In this document: positions 6,584 to 11,198 of the stretch, one piece after another | Numbering within the stretch: the stretch's first letter is position 1 | Layout of the letters: every line of letters starts with the position of its first letter | Assembly: GCA_025937955.1 (NCBI GenBank) | Contig: JAICQI010000114.1 | Span: forward strand, 1-11,198 | Direction: 5' to 3' | Length of the DNA: 11,198 bases | DNA from: Pyrinomonadaceae bacterium | GTDB taxonomy: Bacteria; Acidobacteriota; Blastocatellia; Pyrinomonadales; Pyrinomonadaceae | The notes under the pieces: generated by a model | Seen by the model: the letters and a program-made list of their open reading frames with translations, nothing else | The model's database searches: none | What the model was told of the DNA's origin: nothing | Translations under genes and position numbers: made by a program

Positions 6584-8019
6584 TTTACCTTCGCGTGTCG
6601 CAACTTAATGAACAGGTGCGATAGACCCACCCACGCAAGCACGACGTAACTCACGAGGATCAACTCCAGAATCGATCGCACGCCGGAAAACAGTGCCATC
6701 ACCACGATGCTATAGATCACGAGCGCGCCCTGCGTCGTGCGGCGCGCGAGCAGCGCGCTCGCCATCGCCGCAACACGTCCATAGAACCAGCCACCCAACG
6801 CGATGCCGATGAGACCCAACGACATGTAGAGCTCGCCGATCACCGAATAGGAGTACGAAACGCCCTCGACACCCAGCGCCGTCGGCAAGTCGAACCCGGC
6901 ATCCACCGGTTTACCCGGCCAGAAGACGCGCGGCACCGGTCGCACAATCACGTAAATCAAATACCGGTGATACACGAACCCGTACGACTCGGGAATGAGC
7001 TGAATGATCTGGCATAGACGATAGAAGTTGTCATCAACGCGCAGGTGCTGTTCTTCGAGAATCTGCCTCTTCTCGAAACGACCGCTTTGCATCTCGCTCT
7101 TCCCCACCAGCACGCCAAGGCCAACATTGCGATACTCGAGCATGAACTGTAGCGCCACGAGCAGGGCCACAACTGCGGCCACACTGGCGAGCAGGTGCTT
7201 GATGCGCAAGCGTCGCTGGTCCAGGACCCAGAGAATCAGCGCCATTCCGCCAACCACACCGATCACGCGCCGGCTGCCACTCTGCGCGAGAAACAATGCA
7301 ATCACGATCGACATCGTGATGCAGATGATCGAGCGCGCGTTTCGCAAACCCCCGCGTCGCACAATCACTACCGTCAGCACAGGCAGCAGGTAGCCAAAGT
7401 ATTGCAGGTGATCGAGGAACGCATCCCAACCACCCAACTGCCCGCGTCCCCACGGCGCGGCCCAACGATCCTGGCCCAGGTACTGGACCATCTCGAACAC
7501 GTTGAAGTTGCACGGCACCGCGAATTTCAACATGCCGATGAAGAAACAAGCGACCGCCAGCGCGAAGTAAGTGTTGATGGAAAATTCCTGCGAGACGGAA
7601 CTGATCACTACCTGCGGAATTCGCCAGGGGCGCTGGATCACTCCCACCCACACCATCATGACGAAGATTCCGATAGCGAGAAACGCCTGCCGCACCTCGT
7701 CCGCGGTGATGTCCTGCATGCCGTAAACGCCCTGCAACAAGTCGAGCAGGAGCCAGTAGATCGGCGCCAGCGTAAGCAACGACTCCCCTCGGAGCAGTGC
7801 TTTTGGATGGCGCAGTGCAGCAGCAACCGGCGCTGCTGCAAGTCCAGCGGACATCACCAGCGCGGGATAAAATAGCGCGCCCTCAGACGACGGGTCTTCC
7901 GGAATCAGCAGGATCGACAGCGTGGTTGCGATGGCGGTGCTGAGTATCGCCAGCGGCGCCGATCGAGTTTTAGCAGCAGATGACGCGGATAAAAAAAGAT
8001 CCGGATTTATCTGTGTCAA
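6580..8019 (-). CDS. Wzy-like O-antigen / repeat-unit polymerase (integral membrane)
   Basis: A 479-residue polytopic membrane protein, predicted to join lipid-linked repeat units at the periplasmic side of the inner membrane. Hydrophobic segments lie near 22-39, 50-68, 80-97, 112-128, 148-167, 205-221, 229-246, 251-266, 276-293, 393-415, 430-447 and 450-470. A large hydrophilic loop at about 294-350 precedes IYVIVRPVPRVFWPGKPVDA (355-374); a PR..WPxKP motif in this place is typical of O-antigen polymerases. Wzy proteins are poorly conserved, so the call rests on topology, this motif and context. The start is a TTG with a TTGA overlap to the previous stop, with no clear ribosome binding site, which suggests translation by coupling. 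Residues 1-15 (MTQINPDLFLSASSA) are encoded by a repeat element at 7976-8026, so they are probably not ancestral. No ATG, GTG or TTG start is seen between there and Met56. Confidence 0.85.
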   Translation of the reverse strand: MTQINPDLFLSASSAAKTRSAPLAILSTAIATTLSILLIPEDPSSEGALFYPALVMSAGLAAAPVAAALRHPKALLRGESLLTLAPIYWLLLDLLQGVYGMQDITADEVRQAFLAIGIFVMMVWVGVIQRPWRIPQVVISSVSQEFSINTYFALAVACFFIGMLKFAVPCNFNVFEMVQYLGQDRWAAPWGRGQLGGWDAFLDHLQYFGYLLPVLTVVIVRRGGLRNARSIICITMSIVIALFLAQSGSRRVIGVVGGMALILWVLDQRRLRIKHLLASVAAVVALLVALQFMLEYRNVGLGVLVGKSEMQSGRFEKRQILEEQHLRVDDNFYRLCQIIQLIPESYGFVYHRYLIYVIVRPVPRVFWPGKPVDAGFDLPTALGVEGVSYSYSVIGELYMSLGLIGIALGGWFYGRVAAMASALLARRTTQGALVIYSIVVMALFSGVRSILELILVSYVVLAWVGLSHLFIKLRHAKVK

Positions 8020-8026
8020 TCTGCGG
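7976..8026. repeat. CGCAGAT-type inverted border repeat, GT4 / polymerase junction
   Basis: Bases 7976-7990 (GCAGATGACGCGGAT) pair with 8009-8024 as an imperfect inverted repeat with two mismatches and one unpaired base, around a centre that holds a run of A on the plus strand and an extra CGGAT unit. On the minus strand it encodes the end of the GT4 (LTAD and stop), the TTG start of the polymerase and that protein's first 15 residues. It shares the CGCAGAT/CGCGGAT units and their spacing with 1717-1744. Confidence 0.75.
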
Positions 8027-9206
8027 TTAAGTTCGATAGAGATGAAGCCAACCTCCGTAGGGTAAAGCGCTCCGTCACGCCTGATCTCACCGACATCGCG
8101 CAGAGAGTCTCAGGCGAACGCAAAAACTGAAGCAATACATCCGCGATCGCTTCTCCGGAAATGTCCTCGAGAATGACGCCGTTGAAGCCGTCACGCACGA
8201 CTTCACCGCAATATCGAGACGCGATAACGGGAAGTTTCCACGCTTGCGCCTCCAGCTGCGTCAATCCAAACCCGTCTGAGAACGTAGGCAGGATGAATAC
8301 GTCTGCGTCTCTGTAATACCGGCTTACCTCGACACGTGGCGCGACGCCGAACCACTTGCATTGCGGGTGTTCGCGCAAGTCTTTCGGAATGTCGATCTGT
8401 GTTGGACCAACAAACCAGAACTCCACGTGTTCGCGCGCAAGCAGTTTGACGGCATCCAGTAGCTGCAGGACCCCTTTGCGCAAGCTTATCTGGCCGAGAA
8501 ACAGCACCCGGAGCGGACGCTCAGAACTGAAAACGCGCGGATAGAGACGTTGAAAGGAGCTCGAATCACTTAGTGGCTCGTAAGCGAGGGGGATGAGACG
8601 TATTTTTTCCGCCGGTATGCCTTCGCCGAGCAATGCTTCCCTGGACCACGCGGAGTTCACGACGATCTGATCGGCCAGCGAGCATTCGATCCGCCAGCTA
8701 TCCCAATATTCTTCAGGCGCGGACCGCCATTTGATTCCAGCCTTTTTGTAAAGATCGGCGATTATGCGTTCATCAGACGGGCCGAGATCGATTTGGCCCA
8801 GCACCGTTTGCCAGCCACGTGCGCGTGCAAACTTGAAGATCTCCGCGGCGGCGTAGCTGTAGGCGAAAACGGTGTGATTGCCGTTGTGATGATTGTGTGC
8901 GAGTTGGGCCACTGCCTGGCGTTGAAACCATTCATTTCGTTGGACGATCAACTTCCACCCGTTCTCGCGTGCGAGAGAAGCTTTCAACTCGAACGTAAGT
9001 GCGGAAAGGTTTGGAGCGATGACTTGTGCATTCGCGAGCTCCGGGTGAAATCTGCCAGTGAGACGTTTTTTCCCGAGGTGCAGCAACGTGCCGGGGCGAA
9101 TCCAGAGATCAGTGATGAATTCGCCGAGCAGGCCGCTTAGCTGCAACGCGCGCGGGACCGCGTAATGCTCGCGCGCACCGAGTTGGCAGCAAAGCCAGGT
9201 TTGCAT
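8016..9206 (-). CDS. GT4 glycosyltransferase
   Basis: Predicted family 4 glycosyltransferase of 396 residues from an ATG at 9206. The N-terminus reads CCQLGAREHYAVPRALQLSG (6-25), the acceptor-domain loop. IVVNSAWSREAL (181-192) and IRLIPLAYEP (202-211) precede the donor domain, LRVLFLGQISLRKGVLQLLD (232-251). FWFVGPT (263-269) and the acidic signature DGFGLTQLE (311-319, Asp for the first Glu) follow, then PVIASRYCGEVVRDGFNGVI (326-345). It is the first gene after a 122-base gap occupied by a long inverted repeat. The start codon lies only 14 bases beyond the repeat, and no Shine-Dalgarno sequence is evident between them. Its last four residues (LTAD) and stop fall in the CGCAGAT-type repeat, and the TGA overlaps the TTG of the polymerase gene. 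Confidence 0.92.
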   Translation of the reverse strand: MQTWLCCQLGAREHYAVPRALQLSGLLGEFITDLWIRPGTLLHLGKKRLTGRFHPELANAQVIAPNLSALTFELKASLARENGWKLIVQRNEWFQRQAVAQLAHNHHNGNHTVFAYSYAAAEIFKFARARGWQTVLGQIDLGPSDERIIADLYKKAGIKWRSAPEEYWDSWRIECSLADQIVVNSAWSREALLGEGIPAEKIRLIPLAYEPLSDSSSFQRLYPRVFSSERPLRVLFLGQISLRKGVLQLLDAVKLLAREHVEFWFVGPTQIDIPKDLREHPQCKWFGVAPRVEVSRYYRDADVFILPTFSDGFGLTQLEAQAWKLPVIASRYCGEVVRDGFNGVILEDISGEAIADVLLQFLRSPETLCAMSVRSGVTERFTLRRLASSLSNLTAD

Positions 9207-9220
9207 TTAGATCGGATAAA

Positions 9221-9326
9221 AGAATTTCTCGCGCAAAGGCGCAAAGGCGCAAAGACAGGCGCGAAGCCTTTGCAATCTTCTTTGTGTCTTCCTTTGCGCC
9301 TTTGCGCCTTTGCGCGAGAAAATTCT
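9221..9326. repeat. long inverted repeat with three GCGCAAAG units per arm
   Basis: The left arm 9221-9254 contains three perfect tandem copies of GCGCAAAG (9231-9254). The right arm 9292-9326 contains three copies of the complement CTTTGCGC (9292-9315). The arms pair along their full length with a single one-base bulge, around a 37-base loop. The element fills most of the 122-base gap between a GT2 stop (2 bases away) and a GT4 start (14 bases away). In the transcript it would make a very stable hairpin; the T-rich TTCTTTTA that follows is weak for a terminator. It could reduce expression of the downstream genes or stabilise the upstream message (inference). Confidence 0.9.
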
Positions 9327-9328
9327 GC

Positions 9329-10192
9329 TCATAAATTTTGCGGCACCGGCGCACGTCGCAGCGCCAAATAGGATCGAACCGCGCGCTGGTTGAGTGGCAA
9401 GCGATAGCTATGGTGCGCGCGAAGATGCGCCGGGATCATTGTCACGCCTTTAAGAATTCCGCGATAGCGACCGTGCCGCAGCAACCACAGCAGACGATTC
9501 GCGCACTGCCCCACACCGATACCCCAAAGCGAAACCGGGTAACGCAAATATGCGAGCAACGCGAGATTCGCGATGCTGCCCGCCGTCACTTGTGGATCAG
9601 CATGGTGTCGCAAATCATTGTTGTGAAACACGCGCAGCCAGGGCGTGGTTAGAATCTTGCCGCCGCGCGAGTGAAGACGCAGTGCAAGGTCCACCTCTTC
9701 CATCCCATAAGCCACGCGCAGCGGCACATAACCTCCCGCATCAAGGAAAGCCTGCCGCCGGTAAATGCAGGCGCCACCCGTGAAGTCAGCGGTCCACCGT
9801 GCATCTCGCTCGTCCAAACCGATTGATTCACCAACGTGATAAAGCGCGGCGCAGATCACAGAAGCATCAGGAAACTGTTCAAACAGTTTCACGGCTCGTT
9901 CGAAATAATCGGAATCGATCGGATACGAGTCGTCGTCAAAACTTGCCACAAACTCAAACTGCGCCGCATCGACCAATTTGTTGCGCCCGCCTCCCGGTCC
10001 AAGCCGCTCGTCGCCGCGAAGAATGCGAACCATCGGGAACGCCCTTTGAACTGCTTCCGCGCAATCGATCTCATTCGCATCAATATGGACCAAAATCTCA
10101 TCGGGCGGTGGCGTACAACTCTGAATGACGCGCAGTGTTGCAAGCGTCTGCTCAATACGCTTATACGCGGTGACAATTGCCGAGATCTTCAC
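9329..10192 (-). CDS. GT2 glycosyltransferase, GTG start
   Basis: Predicted family 2 glycosyltransferase of 287 residues. MKISAIVTAYKRIEQTLATL (1-20) is the nucleotide-binding strand and helix. Further on are a GPGGGRNKLVD segment (66-76), the DDD metal motif in SFDDDSYPI (84-92), TGGACIYRRQAFLDAGGY (138-155) and the catalytic-base region GMEEVDLALRLHSRG (163-177). A C-terminal part with Trp- and Leu-rich stretches (about 207-240) may contact the membrane. The GTG start is supported by a GTGA overlap with the previous GT2 stop and by a family-typical first residue. The stop is only two bases from the inverted repeat at 9221-9326. Likely acts cytoplasmically on a lipid-linked sugar; some relatives of this type are rhamnosyltransferases, but the substrate cannot be read here. 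Confidence 0.93.
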   Translation of the reverse strand: MKISAIVTAYKRIEQTLATLRVIQSCTPPPDEILVHIDANEIDCAEAVQRAFPMVRILRGDERLGPGGGRNKLVDAAQFEFVASFDDDSYPIDSDYFERAVKLFEQFPDASVICAALYHVGESIGLDERDARWTADFTGGACIYRRQAFLDAGGYVPLRVAYGMEEVDLALRLHSRGGKILTTPWLRVFHNNDLRHHADPQVTAGSIANLALLAYLRYPVSLWGIGVGQCANRLLWLLRHGRYRGILKGVTMIPAHLRAHHSYRLPLNQRAVRSYLALRRAPVPQNL

Positions 10193-11193
10193 AGGATTCG
10201 TACCAAAGCCTGCACATGGCCCCTCAGCCGTGGAAAGAAATTCCGAAAGCTCAGGCGACGCACACAGCCAAGGAAGTGAGACGTCGTTTCAATCGCAAAG
10301 TAGAGCGTGACCATGCAAAATGCGCGTAAGGCACTCATGCCCATCGTGTGATGCAAAATGAAAAATCTATTGAAGAGATCGTCTTCGGCGGCGAGCATCG
10401 TTGTAACTCTGCCTTGGGGTGCGTGATGGTGCGACAGCCGAGCTGCAGGACAGAAGAGAATTCTTCCGATGCGAGAAAGCTTCAGGCCGAGATCGACGTC
10501 CTCGTTAATCGTGCAGCGGTGCAGAAAAAAATCCGAGAACCCTCCGGATTCGTGGTAAGCAGAAACCCGTATGAGACTGTTTCCGGTACCCAGCCACTCC
10601 ATCGGAGCCGGACCAGCCGGGACCGGGTTGTACCCGAAGCGTAACAGTGGCCCTACTACCCGGCCCTGCCACTCTCTTTTGCGAAGTCCGAGAGCGTAAT
10701 GCAGATACCACTCCCACATTTTCGTCGGTTGCGGCCACGTCTGGTTGTTGAAATCGGCTGCGACCCCTACGACATCTGTATTGGTCTTCAGCAGGTCTAT
10801 CATATGTGCCACACATTCACGCTCTAAGACCACGTCATCATCGAGAAGAAGCAGAAACTCACCGCTTGCAGTCTTTATCGCTGCTTCACGTTGACGAACG
10901 GCGTTGGGCGTATCAACAACTTCTAGCCTTAGATTTAACCCTCGCCACTCCGGTTCATTAAGAAGCACTCTGATTTCATCACCGCCACTCGCGTCAGCAA
11001 CAATAACCTCGTCCACTTTGTGAGTTTGCGTGCCGAGCGACTCCAACAGCGCGCGCAGCGAATCGGGGCGCCCAATCGTCGGCACGATGGCACTGATGTA
11101 ACTGATTTGATCTTCACGATAACGAATAGAACCGCCCAAATTTTGAATCCCGCGGGCAACTTGATTGTTGGCGCCCGGGGAGGAAGCGATCAA
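10189..11193 (-). CDS. GT2 glycosyltransferase, start unresolved at window edge
   Basis: Predicted family 2 glycosyltransferase, 334 residues if it starts at the TTG at 11193. The core begins at ISAIVPTIGRPDSLRALLES (33-52). Next come VIVADASGGDE (63-73), RQREAAIKTASGEFLLLLDD (100-119) with the DDD motif at 118-120, TGNSLIRVSAYHESGGF (203-219) and the NEDVDLGLKLSRIG region (230-243), which supplies the catalytic base. About 30 residues precede the core and look unlike family sequence. The frame remains open upstream of the TTG to the edge, so the true start may lie outside the window or at TTG codon 19. Its stop overlaps the next gene's GTG by 4 bases. The two adjacent GT2 genes are too different in sequence to be a recent duplication. 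Confidence 0.9.
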   Translation of the reverse strand: MIASSPGANNQVARGIQNLGGSIRYREDQISYISAIVPTIGRPDSLRALLESLGTQTHKVDEVIVADASGGDEIRVLLNEPEWRGLNLRLEVVDTPNAVRQREAAIKTASGEFLLLLDDDVVLERECVAHMIDLLKTNTDVVGVAADFNNQTWPQPTKMWEWYLHYALGLRKREWQGRVVGPLLRFGYNPVPAGPAPMEWLGTGNSLIRVSAYHESGGFSDFFLHRCTINEDVDLGLKLSRIGRILFCPAARLSHHHAPQGRVTTMLAAEDDLFNRFFILHHTMGMSALRAFCMVTLYFAIETTSHFLGCVRRLSFRNFFPRLRGHVQALVRIL

Positions 11194-11198
11194 TAATG

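Noticed and set aside
7034..7651. Minus-strand open frame of 205 codons in another frame
   Set aside because: Lies within the polymerase gene, whose own frame gives a coherent multi-pass membrane protein; this one gives Arg/Gly/Ala-rich shadow sequence.
7195..7875. Plus-strand open frame of 226 codons
   Set aside because: Antisense to the polymerase gene; low-complexity His/Gln/Arg-rich translation with no recognisable motif.
9231..9315. Short tandem 8-base units as a CRISPR-like array
   Set aside because: Units are adjacent without spacers and are arranged as two inverted arms, so this is a hairpin, not a CRISPR array.
9165..9371. Small open frames across the GCGCAAAG hairpin on both strands, with Gln-Arg-Arg-Lys-Gly-Ala-Lys type translations
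   Set aside because: They are translations of the inverted repeat itself, a common source of spurious small proteins; no ribosome binding site or domain supports them.

Overview
This window is one continuous minus-strand block of a surface or exported polysaccharide gene cluster from a GC-rich bacterium. Nine genes are packed head to tail in the direction from base 11198 down to base 1. No RNA genes, transposases, CRISPR arrays or plus-strand genes are supported. The lineage cannot be fixed from sequence alone. Three kinds of dispersed palindromic repeat at gene borders, together with frequent GTG and TTG starts, suggest a repeat-rich environmental lineage such as Acidobacteriota or Verrucomicrobiota (inference, low confidence).

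Layout in transcription order: a GT2 glycosyltransferase (10189-11193, its frame open at the window edge); a second GT2 (9329-10192); a 122-base gap filled by a long inverted repeat; a GT4 glycosyltransferase (8016-9206); a polytopic Wzy-like repeat-unit polymerase (6580-8019); a GT4 (5552-6583); a class II glutamine amidotransferase / asparagine synthase-like enzyme (3711-5543); a GT4 (2536-3714); a WaaE/KdtX-like GT2 (1699-2523); and a NodU/CmcH/TobZ-type carbamoyltransferase (1-1718, its C-terminus cut by the window edge). Four junctions are 4-base stop/start overlaps (ATGA, GTGA or TTGA), one is a 20-base overlap and two are short gaps, so this looks like a single translationally coupled operon.

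Together, six glycosyltransferases could build a lipid-linked oligosaccharide that Wzy then polymerises. The AsnB-like and NodU-like enzymes are the likely decorators, adding an amide and a carbamoyl group respectively. No initiating sugar-phosphate transferase, Wzx flippase, chain-length regulator, nucleotide-sugar enzyme or promoter is visible, so the cluster continues on at least one side.

The most unusual content is the repeats. A perfect 31-base inverted repeat at 2512-2588 sits on the border of two genes and supplies coding sequence to both. A single 29-base half of the same element lies in frame inside the asparagine synthase gene (4195-4223). A second family, built from CGCAGAT-type units, occupies the borders at 1717-1744 and 7976-8026, perhaps also 5541-5562, and supplies termini or starts of the flanking proteins. 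A third inverted repeat, made of three tandem GCGCAAAG units per arm, fills 9221-9326.
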